From positions 1,674,001 through 1,738,000 of the forward strand of contig JAHRHY010000002.1 of assembly GCA_019671135.1 (NCBI GenBank): DNA of 64,000 nucleotides, read 5' to 3'. The DNA is from Linnemannia hyalina. Lineage: Eukaryota; Mortierellomycota; Mortierellomycetes; Mortierellales; Mortierellaceae. Positions 29,440-42,900 of this stretch are shown piece after piece. Positions within the stretch are counted from its first letter, which is position 1; the number at the start of each line of letters is the position of its first letter. The notes beneath the pieces were generated by a model that saw only the letters and a list, made by a program, of their open reading frames with translations, did not search any database and was not told where the DNA came from. The translations under genes were made by a program, and so were the position numbers.

Positions 29440-32400
29440 TGACAGCAACATCCAACCAATACAATTATAACCCACTCCATGGGCTGTTTTTCTACGCAAA
29501 CAAAAAAAAAGGGCTATGATGTGGCTCGTTAGATTTATCTTCAAGCCAACTTGAAGACGGCTCGCCAACATCTCTACGTGTTGTCGATGGGTCAGGTTTT
29601 CCTTCATATCCTACTGCCTTTCGTTGCTCCTGTTGTTACCTCACTCTACTCAAAGGGCGATTGTCGCTGCTAGCTTTTTTTTCACCTCAACTTTCGCGCC
29701 TGAAAAAAATATCGCCAGTACTTGCTAATGAAAGCGTGAGACCGGAAGGCGACTGGAAGATCCCTCTTCGGTTAGACCACTACATGTTACTTCCATTACG
29801 GTGGTGTCGTTCCCTTTGTACTCATTTCTTATTTCTGCTGATAACGCGATAGCAGGAGATGCAACGAGGAATGATACATGTTTGGAGGTATATGTGAGTG
29901 AGGGGTGTGTGAAGAAGAAGAGCAATTGATCTGGCATTGCATAGTCGGAATAGTCTTTCTGCTTACCATTGTGGAACACTCGTCGCCGAGCTTCTCCTAT
30001 CCACTATCTATTATGTTAAGAAAAGGGGGAGGGAGCAAGGAGCATTAAATTGGCATGTATGCAGCCGTCTCTCCACTCATGTGCCGATCGTAGCTGTTTA
30101 TTTCTTCCCCTTCTACCTCGTCCTTCTTTCAGCACCCCCTCCCGTTTTGTCCTCAACAAGGAACATCCATGTTGTTATTACCTTCCATCAGGTTTTTGAT
30201 GCACCATTCGGGTGACATCCGTTCTTTCCTTTGTGATCAGTCCCTTTGCTCCGTTTGTTATAGCACATGTCGTCGTCTCTACAAGATGAGATCTATCCCT
30301 TTCTAGTTTGTTTGTTTTTTTGTTGCTCTGTCCGTCTTTGTTTGTTTACGTGACATTGCGAACGGTAATGTTCCACGAAGTCATAGATGGGAATATTCAG
30401 CGACGCGCCGCTCTCTTTCTGACCACACATTTCGTAGACCTTGCATGCACTCTCATCTCCATATGTATATAACACTAACAAACCATGAAAATCTCCTTTC
30501 ACTCCCTCCCACACAAACTCACAACTTTCGCAGCTCATAGGCAACTTAGGCGAGAAAATCAAGGAAGAATTCTTGTTCATTCAATGGGGTCGGTGCTCAC
30601 ATCCTTGGTTAGTCCATCACGCCTTTTCTATCACTTCCTGTTGGAGGTTACACTTGTCCTTCTTTTCTCTTGACACCTTCCTTCGGATATTAATTCCGAC
30701 GCGGAGGGCGTGGATGACGTGGTGTGGAAGATAGAAAGAGGAAAGAATCGAGGCTGGTTTTTGAAGGACAGAGAGGAAAGAGCCTGCCTTCGTATCTCGT
30801 TGAAATGAGAGGAAAGGAGAGAAAACCAATCATTGGGAACATCCTTGATTGGTCAATGGCGCGGCAGAGTGGACACAAACCAAACAATGAGAAACGGCGA
30901 AAAGGAAATGATAAAGAAAGGAGAGAAATAAGTGACCCATGGATGGGTGGGTGCATGAGTCGAGAGCGGACATGTGTCACAAATCTCTCTCAAAATGGCA
31001 GCGATAACACGCCGTGGATGACAGCCCATGCCCTCCCTCGACGATGATACCATAAATACGACGGCATAGAACTAAGGAGAAAAAGGGCCATCTTCCTTTT
31101 TTCCTCTCCCTCCTTCTCCACCTCCTTCGAGCAGTAGATGCTCTCTATCCATCCCCCCCATATCCCTCTCAACAAATAAATTTCCGCCAACTCAAAATGA
31201 TATCGTTGCACCAAAAACATCCATAACAGCAGAATGGACACGATTGACGCCATTTTACACTTGCATTCGCCAACTCTCGGCTCTTCTTTTTAGTCCGCCT
31301 CTCCCTCCGTTGTCAAATATCGCCATTGGCAGACAAGAGTGACCCTGCGCCCGTCCTGTTTGTTCTGTTACTGGACCTTTTTTCTCTCCGTCTTTTTTTT
31401 TCTTGGGAATAAACGTCGGCTTAAAGGCCTCTCATTGGACCGACGCTAATCCTCGGTACTTCAAAATATATCACAAACAAACACACACACACATTTGCAT
31501 ACACACTTACAACAACATCACAACACCCTGTGCAGTGCGACAGAGGGACAGAGCGAAGCGTGCCTGTTTGTAATAGGAAATTTGTATTCAATCAACCTCT
31601 TGAATACCATTCGACGTTCAACCCTAACTGCCCCTTTTGCCCCTGATCCTGATCCAGAAGGAGAGACAAACACAAGCAAACATACAAACACACAAAAACG
31701 AAAGAAGGCTAAGACAAAGAACGTGTTGCTCAAACAGGGAAATGCCCCATTGAACAAAAACAGAAAAGGACCACATAATGCAATGCGCCTGTTTGAAGGA
31801 TACCGAATACGTGATCGAAGTTATGAAAGTGAGGGCATTTGTGTTTTTGGGGGGATAGAAGAAAGGACAACGGGCGAGAGTGTGAGCGAGATTAAGAGGG
31901 AAAAGGGTGCCTCGGTTCACTTGCTTCGAAGAATGGATAGGAGAGAAGAGAGAACAGGAAGAGAGAGAAAAGCGGGCGCTGTCAAACCCGAGTTTTTAGC
32001 ATGCGCAATTCTGCATGACAAATTCGCCATTGCGAAGCACACTTGAGGCTCGCTTTTAACTTTCCTCTTCTTCTAATAAGGATCACTTCCGATTGAAGTA
32101 TACAGGGGTTGTAATGAAGAGGAAGAAGGACTCTCCATACTTCACCCTATTTCATTTCGCCTCAGTCTTCTCCTCAGTGCCCCTCAGTCGGACAATTTTA
32201 TTCTAGGATGTATTGTACGATTGCTGTTTGTTCATTCCAAAGACCGACAGCGAAATAGGTTTGTCAATGGCCCTCACCTCTAACTCTCGTTGTTTAAAGT
32301 CAGTCGTACCTGGCGCTCATGCCAGCCAGTCGATGGCTAGGGATTGTCTGTAGGACAACGATGGCACCTTCGCGATCAATTCAGGCACCATTCATATCCT

Positions 32401-32625
32401 TACCCAAATAAAAAGGAACTCCTCCCCCCCTTTTTTCTTTTGTTGTTGTTTGCTCGTTGTCGCCAATCAAACCCGTCCAAAACTCCCACACCGCCCTCTC
32501 TCTCCTCTTCCTTCTTCTCTCCACATCCCCACAGGCTGTTATCCTTCTTTCTCCCCTTCTCTCTTTACTCCCTTCCTTCCTTCCTTTCCTTCACACATAT
32601 TTCTCACAAGAGATAACACATCCGC
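29440..32625. other. Gene-poor 3.2-kb spacer
   Basis: No open frame with coding character on either strand. The largest (31495-32046, non-ATG start) is low complexity. The last 200 bp is a strong CT-rich leader for the transporter. CA repeats occur at 31480-31495. It could hide a non-coding RNA, but nothing supports one. Confidence 0.5.
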
Positions 32626-35365
32626 ATGTCTGCAGAGAAGCAATCCATAGAGTCGGTGCGCAATGGAAAGATCCCCGAGGACGATCCCGTTGCCCCCATT
32701 CCCCACTTCCCCTCAGAATACAAGGGCGATATCAAGGATGAACTCGGAGGTATCGAGACTGATGCCGGTTCCTTGGAGGAGGAGGAGCTTGAAGAGTCCA
32801 TCCGCCTCGTCCCCAAGATCGTCCGTGAGCTCGTCTCCATGGACGATGACCCCACCCTCCCCACCGTCACCTTCCGGTAAGTTGTAACGCTTTATGTAGC
32901 TCTGTTTTACACCATAATATTATTCATTACAATGACTCTTACCGCTGCTTCCCTTTTTTTTTATTCTCTTTCTTTCCTTTTTTACAGCTACTTTGTGCTG
33001 AGCACGATCTTCGTCGCCTTAGGAGCTGTCATTTCCCAGATCTCATGGTTCAGAACCACTTCTGCCTCGTACTCTATGTTCTTTGTCCAGATCGTCTCCT
33101 ACTGGCTCGGTAACATCATGGCCCGCACTCTCCCTGCCAAGGATGTTAATCTCGGCTTCTTCAAGTTTTCCCTCAATCCCGGTCCCTTCTCCATCAAGGA
33201 GCACGTCCTCATCACCCTTGCGTACGTTTCTGACAATGGCAATTGTCTCTCCGTTTACATGTGCTTGTCTGGTTTGACTTGTCCATAGCATTAAGCTGAC
33301 AATTCCCCCCTTTTTTTTACTAATGCAGTGCGAGTGCTGGTGCGACATCCAACTTGGGTGAGATTATTATCTCGGTCAAGGATATTTTCTACAAGGAGCA
33401 AATGCACCCCCTCGCCGCCATCTTCCTCATGTGGGTACGTTCTTCTTCCCACTTCCAATCTTGTATCCATGGTTGTTGTTTTTCCTTGCATTCCATACCA
33501 TACACTAACTCGTTCTCTGTCCTCTACCTCCACTCCACGAACATCAACAGGCTACCATCTGGACTGGATACTCGTTCGCTGCCATTGGACGTAGTTTCTT
33601 GCTCTATGACCCCGACCTGATCTGGCCCTCAGCCCTCATGCAGACCGCTCTTTACCGCACCCTCCGCGGTGAGGGTCAAACTCTTGATGTCTCCAGGAAG
33701 CAGATCCGCGTCTTCTGGCTGGTTCTCGCCGGTGTTTTCTTTTGGACCTTCTTGCCCGAGTATGCTTTCCCCTTCACCTCATCACTCGCCGTCCTATGCT
33801 GGTTTGCTCCCCACAACGACACCGTCAAGTTCATCTCCAGTGGACTCGGAGGCATGGGCTTCTTGAACTTTACTCTCAACTGGTCCAACATCACCTCCAC
33901 CATCATGGTCTCACCCTGGTGGACCCAGGTCATCTCCTTTGTTGCCTTTGTCGTCTCTGTCTGGGTCCTAGTCCCCATCGCCCACTTCACCGGCGCTTGG
34001 AACGGAAAGGCCTTCCCCATCATGTCCAACCGTCTCTTCATGGCCAATGGCACCAAATACCCCTTCATCGAGCTCACTGATGAGCAGGGTCACTTCAAGG
34101 AGGATGTTTTTGAGAAATACGGAAACGTCTATATGTCGACCTACAACCTCTGGGGTATCTTCTTTGGATATGCGACCTTCCTCTCGGCCTTTGTCCAGAT
34201 CTTTTTGTTCGGTCGTAAGAAGATCTGGTCGACCATCCAGCATCTCCGTCAGCGCAAGCAGCACTCATTCAAGGATCGTATCAATGTCTTGATGTCTGCC
34301 TATGATGAGGTTCCTCTCTGGTGGTACATTGCCCTCTTTATTTGTTGCTTCGCCACCATGCTCATCTTGATCCACACTCAGGACCTGTACCTTCCCTGGT
34401 GGACCTACATCATCGGAGTTGTCCTCGGCGGTCTGACCGTCGTCCCCATGGGTTTCATCTATGCCATCTCTGCCTACCAAGTCTCCACCGGAACCTGGAA
34501 CGAGCTGATGTAAGTTTCACTATCTATCTACCGTCCTCTTCAAAGATCATGCCCTTTGCTCTTTTTTTTCCCCCACCAATGACCGTAATGCTAACCCTGG
34601 TGGTTTTTTTCTTGTCCATTAACTAGTTATGGATACATGGCCCCTGGAACCCACCCTGTCGGCTCGCTTGTGTACCGTGTTGTTGCTGGTCAGTGCTGGT
34701 ACCGGGCCCAGAGTATTCTCCTCGACCAAAAGATTGGTCATTACATGAAGGTTAGCCCCCGCGCCACCTTCTTCTCCCAGCTCTGGGGTAACTTGATCGG
34801 TGTCCCAATTAACTACGCCGTCATCCGCTGGGTCATCGACACCAAGCGTCCTTACCTGGATGGCTCCGAAATAGATCCTCTCGGCCAATGGTCCGGTCAG
34901 GCACCCCAGAGTTATTTGAACCAGGGTATCCAGTACGGAACCGTTGGCCCCACCCGTCTCTTCCAAGACACCATCTACGGTCCCCTTCGCTGGGGTTTCT
35001 TGTTGGGAGTCGCTGCTCCTGTCCTCATGTACCTCCTCCACAAGCGCTTCCCCCGCGCAAAGTTCAACCTCTGGCACAGCACCATCTTCTTCTCGAGTAT
35101 GGAGAACTTTTACGGAAACGTTTCGACCGGCCCTCTGTCGTCCATCATCGGAGGCTTTGTCTGCATGTACTACTTCTTCCGCTACAAGCATTCGACCTGG
35201 GTAAAGTACAACTACCTCATTGGTGCCGCTGCTGATACGGGTCTTTCGCTGGCCATTCTTGCAATCTTTATCATCTTTGGAAGCGCCAAGATTATTCAGA
35301 TGCCCGAATGGTGGGGTAATGACCAGGTGTCTGCAGAAAAGTGCTATGGTTCTTCTCCCAATTAG
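32626..35365 (+). CDS. OPT-family oligopeptide transporter, 762 aa, 5 exons
   Basis: Exons: 32626-32876, 32988-33221, 33329-33434, 33551-34509, 34627-35365 (sum 2289 nt). Soluble acidic N-terminus (residues 1-80), then about 14-16 hydrophobic segments. The OPT signature SLNPGPFSIKEH (NPG motif) lies in the second exon, and the conserved KVSPRATFFSQLWG (KIPPR-type motif) in the last. The family imports tetra- to hexapeptides with protons across the plasma membrane; some members carry glutathione or metal chelates, so the substrate is open. Length is normal for fungal OPTs. Codon use is C-ending-rich compared with neighbours, suggesting high expression. Confidence 0.93.
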
Positions 35366-35831
35366 TTAGGATCCCTCTTCTTTATTCCATCCTTTTTTTT
35401 TGTATAGCCCTTCTATCTTTTCGACTAGTGTAGTCTTTTGCCTCATCCATCATACATATTTTCTTCATATCCTAATATCATCTCATTGTATTTACCAACA
35501 TATAAAAACTTGTCTTTTATCGGAACAAACTTTGATTTGCTAATGAGAGGTACATGATGAATGAAGAAAAAAAGTACATTACAAGAGATGGCATTGGTGA
35601 AGCGGACAGGGTGTAGGGTTTGTTGCCTGCAAAAGTTTTTTTGTTTTGCTCCAGCGTGAGAACGTAGTGAGGGCGAGACCAAAGAATGATTTTGATCAAC
35701 TCATTTGGTCCGAGCACAGGGTACCTTTTTTTGTTGTTGTTGTTGATGGAATGAAACCTAATTAGAGTGAATCAGAAGACAAAATAAAATTAGACGCGAA
35801 TAAAGGAGATTCTTCCCATCCTCTCAATCAT
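35366..35831. other. 3' flank of the transporter gene and AT-rich spacer
   Basis: No gene. On the minus strand it includes a CAACAACAACAACAAAAAAA tract (35730-35749) behind the transposon fragment that could be that element's 3' tail. Confidence 0.45.
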
Positions 35832-36165
35832 TTATAACCTCCTCCTTCCTAACAAACTCCTCAAAAACCGCTCGTCGGCACCGCGCAGATCCTCGGCCGC
35901 TCCCGGGTACGTCCCATCCTCATGTGTGGCTAGCGAAGCGCCACACGGGCAGAAACCATCGCGGGTGATGTAACCGTATCCTTGACTCCAGTCACCTCGG
36001 GGGCTTATGTACTTGGATGTCTTATCCTTGGCAGAGATGCCCGCCTTGGGTCTGCTCCCACGCGATCGTTGCGGAACACCGAGGTTTCCATATCAGCTCC
36101 GAGGCCTGCGCCTCCAGGTAGCCAACAAACTTGTGCAGGACCGTCTTGGCGATGGACATTGGGGT
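35832..36165 (-). pseudogene. Truncated transposon-type coding fragment, frameshifted
   Basis: On the minus strand MSIAKTVLHKFVGYLEAQAS (from 36159) and WEQTQ give way, after a frame change near 36040, to KTSKYISPRGDWSQGYG, YITRDGFCPCGASLATHE and a Leu/Arg-rich end before a TAA at 35832-35834. The first frame hits a stop. It resembles the repetitive, transposon-derived C-terminal fragments common in Mortierella-type genomes (recollection, not searched). A poly-A run (36170-36190) bounds it on the right. Confidence 0.45.
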
Positions 36166-36296
36166 CCGGAAAAAAAAAAAAAAAAAAAAAGAGGAAGCGT
36201 ATGAGAAATTAAGGGGCTCTGCCCAAAATTGGTGGCGTGAAAGGTAGTGATGTGTGAATGAAAGAGATGCAATTCTTAATAAGATAATAATTAAGA

Positions 36297-36336
36297 GGCG
36301 ATATGGCCGAGTTGGTCTAAGGCGCCAGAATCAGGA

Positions 36337-36369
<33 letters not shown>

Positions 36370-36377
36370 TGTCGTCA
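36297..36377 (+). tRNA. tRNA-Leu, anticodon CAG
   Basis: 81 nt, class II. Acceptor GGCGATA pairs with TGTCGTC (two G-U), discriminator A. Box A TGGCCGAGTTGG. The anticodon arm CCAGA-ATCAGGA-TCTGG gives CAG at 34-36, reading CUG codons. Long variable arm (TCCGAAAGGGC) and T-arm GTGGG-TTCAAAT-CCCAC. No intron. Confidence 0.95.
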
Positions 36378-36382
36378 CTCAC

Positions 36383-36387
36383 TTTTT
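36383..36387 (+). terminator. RNA polymerase III terminator of tRNA-Leu
   Basis: T5 run 6 bp after the mature 3' end. Confidence 0.8.
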
Positions 36388-37110
36388 GCAGAATTTTAGT
36401 TATCAGGCAGGATGATGGTTCCTGGATCGTTGGACTGTTTGAGACTGACTGGAGTGAGATAGGAGAGGTCTTTTTCTTTTGTGGGGTGAATGGGAAGACA
36501 CTCTTTCTTCTCATCCATGTCCTTTATCAAACCATTGTCGACCGTTCTTTGATGCTGGTTGTTTTTTCTGGATCTACACCTTAGGTGGTGACCGTGGTTT
36601 CTATGTATTGCGTACGGCATTGAGTGGAAAGCGGAGGCCACAGTCCTTTTGGGGGATCGACCATAACAGCCACCTCAAACAGCAGGGACGATTTCGGCCA
36701 TTTTATTAAGATGCAACCACACTCCAGCACCCACTTGACAACTCTCTATCTACTGTAGTAATAAAATACGCGCTCCAGCCCTTTGCATAGCGAGACAAGT
36801 CGTCATAAATAGTGCATTGCGCTGGGGGTGTAAGAGGCTCGGGTGTGTCGGATAGGACCGAGTGGTGCATCTTCGTCTAGATGGATAGCTCCGAGTTGAA
36901 GGTGTCATCATACGCAGCAAGTGAACGCAGCAATCCATGAATGAAATCATGCATAGAACATAAAATACACGCCACCAAACTCGTCCTTTCCTTCCTTCAA
37001 AGCAGTCACCTGCGCAATTTTTTTTTTTTTTTTTTTTCCTTTAGCTTTTGCCTCGCTGGGGTTGACTAATCACACACTTCTTTTCTTCGCGGAATCAAAC
37101 AGACACGACC
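36388..37110. other. Spacer between tRNA-Leu and IWR1
   Basis: No gene supported. A poly-T run (about 37019-37037) lies in the IWR1 upstream region. Confidence 0.5.
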
Positions 37111-39424
37111 ATGGCTGATCAGCAGACACACACCAATACAAACAGCGAAGCAATGACCGTTGACACAACTTCAACCACAAGGAGAATACCACCAAACCCT
37201 GCTGTGCCCACTCCATCTCAATCAACCTCTGCCTCCTCATCCATTTTTCTTCGCAAAAAGAAGCCAACCGTTGCACACACAGGCAGCCGCCCGCTCCTTC
37301 GACCCTTCACCAACACCGCCATCGACTACAACAACCCCGGAAAGTTCGACCCAGTCCCAGTCAAACCAACAGCGCGCGGCACTGCCATCAGCACTCCAGG
37401 ATCCACGCCCTCCTCAGGCTCAGGCTCACCCATTATCACTGCAAGCTCGGTCATCAACCCAACTACACCTTTCACTTTCGACAACCATACGTCAGAAAGC
37501 AATGCTAACCTAACAGCGACGTCGGGAAAGAGCACAAAGACTCTTCGGGAGAGCCCTAGCCAATCCTTCCGCAAGCGCGCTGGAAGCTTTGATCCCCCAG
37601 CTAGCAGCCAAACCAATGAAGAGGGGCTTACCATTCTCAGGATCAAGCGCAGAAGGAATGAGGAGCCATTGGACACTCTTGGTAATCAACACTCGCTCCC
37701 ATGGACCGTCGAAATTTGATATGGTGATTTTGAAAGCCTGAACTGACATTATTTATTGGGTGCATTTTTCTTCTTGATCTAGTTGTACAGGAGCAACTGG
37801 AAAAGTTGGCAGGAAAGAAGCAACGGAAGACTGAGGATGAGGGTCAGCGGGAGAAAGAGAACACAGCTGCAGGACTAATGCCACTTCCAAGTAAGGCGAC
37901 CTTGGCAGGAATAATAGATCGTTGCGATTTCGATGCGACCTTGCGAGTAATATCATCATGACTTACATACCTATTGTCGTTTTCTTTTGACATTGTAGAG
38001 GCAGCGCCGGCGGTTTTCAGATTGGCAACCACGGTCAAGAAGGAGCTCTTCAAGGACCCAACTCAGTCGAGCAAACTCAGGGTAATAACTATATCATAAA
38101 GTTTCTTGTTGAACGCCATGGATCTAGGCGTATAAAAGACGTGTCAGCTCACTCTCTGGCTGATCGTTGAACTTGACACATAGGAAAAAATCACGAATAT
38201 GGCAGAGTCATCGCCCCGACCAAGATCCCGATTGATGGATCGCCACACTGTCGACTTCGATGAGCGCGTTCAGGAGAGACGAGGCGAGCTGGCAGAGACA
38301 AAACGACAGGAAGCACGCACAGCTCGCTACAGAGTCATCAACCAGAATCGCTCCGGATACTCAACCCCTAATACCAAACTTCCTCCCAAAGTCAAGTATG
38401 TAACCGTGCTGTATGCAGATGGCTGTATCATGCAGTGTTAGAAGCGTGAGCTTGTTATTAACAACGCATCTTTCGATAGGTCGTCCCAAGAGGTTGCGGC
38501 TGAGGCGCAGTTGGATATGTTCAAGATGTACGACGCCGTTAAGGAGGATGAGCCCAAGACCAAGAAGCAACTGTAAGTTGGGAAGTTGTGTTGAAGTCAC
38601 CCGTGTCGCTGAATGTCCCATGTCTCATACATATATTAATTCGCATCATATTTTTCATTCACAACGCATAGTGCTCAGGAAGCAGAGGAGGCTGATATTA
38701 TGTGCAACTTTCTGCCCATGGTTCGCGAATACTTGACAAGTAGGTGCTTTGTGTGAACGGTTTATGATAAGCTTTTGTTTATGGCCATGCAGTATGACTC
38801 GATCTGATCTCTTTTCCTCAAACTCCTGATCTGCCAGTCTCGGACAACAAGGCTGACCCCAAGATATCTGTGGATGAAGCTGCAGCCAGTGGACGACTTT
38901 CATCGGCATCAAACAGAAGAGACGAAGCTGGAGGAGCTTCTGACTCTGAGGACGAATATGTCTATGACATTTACTATCGTGATATTAATGCTGACCACGC
39001 CAAAGAGTCTCAGCACCGTGCCATTGGATCCTTGTAAGTTATTTTTTTCGAGTTTATTATGTTATATTGTATAGGGTGTGCGCGGCCAACAATATGTGTT
39101 GACAAATGTTTTTATTTGCATTGCGACATGGATAGGCTTTGGTTCAGCGACGACGAGAACAATTTTATGAACGAGGATGACTCGAGCGACGATGACTATG
39201 AAGACTCGGACTCGAATGCAGAGGACTACTATCAGAACGACTATCCTGAAGACGAGCTTAGCGACGGCGCGCATCCATGTGAGTTTTTTTTGTTCAGCTG
39301 TTGGTTTTCTCTTGTTGCATATCAAATAGCCAATGTAAACAATATGAACTGATTTCTGTTCCTCCCTTTTTGTTCAATAGACGAGCTTTCGACTGATGAT
39401 GATGATGAGGAATACATATACTAG
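37111..39424 (+). CDS. iwr1: IWR1-like RNA polymerase II nuclear import factor, 505 aa, 9 exons
   Basis: Exons: 37111-37681, 37783-37890, 37999-38081, 38184-38395, 38480-38572, 38672-38739, 38838-39033, 39136-39278, 39381-39424 (sum 1518 nt). The N-terminal half is Ser/Thr/Pro-rich and disordered, leading to ILRIKRRRNEEPLDTLVVQE, the conserved N-terminal element of IWR1 (and human SLC7A6OS). The C-terminal Iwr1 motif is clear: DEYVYDIYYRD, LWFSDDE, then SNAEDYYQNDYPEDE and a very acidic tail. IWR1 binds assembled Pol II and brings it to the nucleus through importin alpha; the basic KIRRR-like cluster would be the import signal. Many small exons, all with clean GT-AG borders. Confidence 0.9.
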
Positions 39425-39774
39425 TGTCTACTATATGCTATCGATCTGGTTTGTGTTTTCTGTACAAACAAACGCGTAATAAAACAATAAAAAAAACAAG
39501 TGATGATCCTTTGGAGAAAAAGGAAGATCAAAGAAGAAATTGCATCGGGGTTCATAAATTACTTCTCTAGTTTGTGCTATCCTAGGCAGGCAAACACAGC
39601 GCAAGACAAGACATATTCAAGGAAGAGAAAAAAAGTAGAAGCTGGACACTGATCGGCTAAAGAGGGAGTATTGAGTGAATGCATGGCGGGCAGCACTGTC
39701 GACAAAGCGCAATCACTGCAGCCATTGGAGAAGGTGGTTTGAGTGCGATCGATCCCCCTTATGATACTTTCTCC

Positions 39775-39808
<34 letters not shown>

Positions 39809-39934
39809 TCTTGCCTGTCTTGTCTTGTCTGGTTTTTTTCTTTCTCTTTTCATCTCCCTTTCTCCTTCTTCCTTCTTCCTTCTCTCTTCATCACCCATCT
39901 GCAATTAGGGATTCAAAACCACTGATCAACAATC
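39425..39934. promoter_or_regulatory. Upstream region of the LSD1-like gene with a T30 run
   Basis: Thirty consecutive T at 39778-39807, followed by TCTTGCCTGTCTTGTCTTG and a CT-rich leader to the ATG. Poly(dT) tracts exclude nucleosomes in fungal promoters, so a promoter role is plausible. Confidence 0.5.
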
Positions 39935-42900
39935 ATGCTGAGCACTAGGCTCTCCTCTGATCGCCAAAGGTCTCACCGCAACAATGTCCTCAAGCAGCTT
40001 GCAACCGCACTCGGTCCTGCATGGACACCTGACACACCCACCGCCACCAATACTATTACTTCGACAACCACTGCCACAGCAAAAACAGCAACAACAACAG
40101 CAATAACTTCCCACCGACGTGGCTCAGAAGCAACACCACCACCAAAACGACTTCGGAAGACAGTCGAGCTCTTCAACCCGTCCTCATCCCCTGCCACCAG
40201 AAAAAAACGTTCCTCATCAACTTCAACTCGGCAACGAAACCCTACCGGTCGTGGGCCTGGAAGACCTCGTGGGTCAACAAATAAAGCCAAGGCAGAAAGG
40301 GCTAGCAGAGCTACACAACCCCCAACACACAGACGTCATTCATCCACAACTACTCCCGCCAACAGCAGTACGACGAGCTCTCCAAGTCAGCACCACCGGC
40401 GTTCACACCAGGAGAGACGAGAGGATCAAAAACTAAACGATGCCGCCCACGCCTCGCGACTGCATGCTCACGGTCTCTGTCTCGAAGAGTTTGAGCTCTT
40501 CCAGTACCACATTGGGCGATCGGATCTCGAGAGCTATCTCAAGGTTCGCAACACCATGCTCTGGCTCTGGCGCGAGAAGCCTGGTGAGCCTCTGACCCTC
40601 ACTAGAGCCTTTGAGGAGACCAAGAGCTTTGGATTGCACCATGGATTGATCGCGCATGTCTACGAGTTCCTTTTGCGCTCTGGATACATCAACTTTGGCG
40701 GATGCCCTTTTCAGGACGAGGCAGCTGGGGACCAGGAAGGAAAGGCGAACGGGAGACAGGATCTCTCTACTCATCGTCACACCGTATCGACGGATTCCTC
40801 ATCCTCGAGGAGAACGATTGTAGTCATTGGTAGTGGCATTGCGGGCATCGGAGCGGCAAAACAACTTGAGAATCTCTTTCAGTACTATGCTTGGAAGTTT
40901 ACCCCAGAACTGCCCCCAAGAGTGGTTGTGTTGGAGGCGCGATCGAGAGTCGGAGGACGGATGCACTCATTTGAGCTCAACACCAAACCCTCCCCGTCAT
41001 CGACAAAAGAAGCCAACAAAGCCAAGGCGGAGAGGCATTGCGTCGACCTGGGAGCGCAGATCATCACAGGATTCGAGAACGGCAACCCGATGGAGATCGT
41101 TGTCCGGCGACAACTCAACGACCTACAGCTTCACTACTTGGTTGAAGAGACGTGTGATCTGTTTGGTCACGACGGTCAATTGGTGCCCAAGGCAATGGAT
41201 GTACGATGCGAGGCCGTCTTTAACGAGATCCTGGAACAAGCCTGTCAGCTTCGAGAGGAGGATGAGACACCCAAGGCATTGCTGGCATATCTCGGAGACA
41301 GAGTCAAAAAGGATGGTCGCGGCCCAGGACGCGTCCATTCGACGGATCTGCCGACACTGGGGCACTCAATGGACTACTTTATCCAAACCTACCCAGAGTT
41401 CAAGTCATGGTCGTCACAGGAGCTCGGACTCATCCACTGGCACTATGCCAACCTCGAGGTAAACGATTTTCTTATTGTTCGCACATCTCATGGTCTATTC
41501 GCGAATTAAAATCCAGTGTGCTAACAAACAACGTACTTCAATGTCCCCTGTGAAAAATAGTTTGCCAATGCGACACCGCTGGATCAACTATCGCTGCGAC
41601 ACTGGGATCAGGACGACGACTATGAGTTTGCAGGGCATCACTGCATGGTCAAGGAGGGCTACGGTCAGGTGCCTGTGCGGCTCTCTCAGGGGCTTGATGT
41701 TCGACTCAACCAACCAGTATCGCTGATCGAGCGTAGTACGACATCAACTGATTTCGGTTCGCATCGCCGCAACGGATCAGATCATGAACCAATCCACATC
41801 CAATGCCGTGATGGAACCGCGTACGAGTGTAGTGCAGCCGTTGTGACAGTTCCTCTGGGAGTTCTGAAGAGCGGCCAAATCCAGTTCTCGCCGTCGCTCC
41901 CAGACTGGAAGGAACAGGCCATTGGCAATCTTGGGTTCGGGTTGCTCAACAAGCTGGTCCTAGTGTTTGAGAAGCCGTTCTGGGACACCAGTGTGGAGTT
42001 GTTTGGGTACGTTGGCAGCGGTCAGGAGGGCTCGTCAGGCAGAGAATACAATCTGAAGGCATATCGGTCAAGTCGAGGAAAGTTCTACATGTACTGGAAC
42101 TGCATCGTCGTTTCTGGTCTCCCCGTTCTCGGTAAGAAAAACAAAGCAAAATTTGGAGCCTCCTTGGCTTGTATGATTAATTTAATCATAGATTATGTGC
42201 GCTGATTGCGAACTTTTTGCTGCATATGAAAATCTAGTGACATTGATGGCAGGACAGTCGGCGTATGATTGTGAAAACATGTCAAAGGAGGACTTGGTGC
42301 AGGAAGCATTAGATTCATTGGCGCTGATCCACCCCAAGATCAAGAAGATCCCTGCACCTGTCGAGACAATCGTCACGCGCTGGTCGCAGGATGAGTTTGC
42401 ACAGGGCAGTTATTCGTTTGTGGGTCAGAAGGGCACAGGAGATGACTATGATCGATTGAGCAAATCGGTTGATGGTCAGCTCTACTTTGCAGGGGAGGCA
42501 ACAAGTCGGCAGTACCCTGCTACAGCTCATGGCGCCTATCTGAGCGGGCTGAAGGTTGCCAAAGAGATTCTGGATTCGTTGATCGGACCCCAGGCCGTGT
42601 GTTCTCGGTACACTGAGGGCAAGGATCTTCAAGCAAAGACGGAGGAAGAAGAGAGCAGTAGTGTGAAGGCTGAGAGCGGAATGTCAGCAGTAGGAGGAGT
42701 AGAGAGCCAGGATATCAGCAGTGACGGTAGCGAGCGGTCGCATTTGTTGTCGATGGAGGATGCCCAGACAACGGATACTCCGCCTCCAGATGCCAAAGTA
42801 GAGCCGTCATTGTTTATGAGTCTGGGCCATGGATTTGTTATTCCAAAGAGAAGAGGCCGCGTGTCACGGAGCATTGTTGCCGAGTTTGTCGCCGAGCGCA

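Noticed and set aside
31495..32046. 183-codon open frame on +
   Set aside because: Starts with TTG, low-complexity Lys/Arg-rich, no recognisable fold and no splice context.
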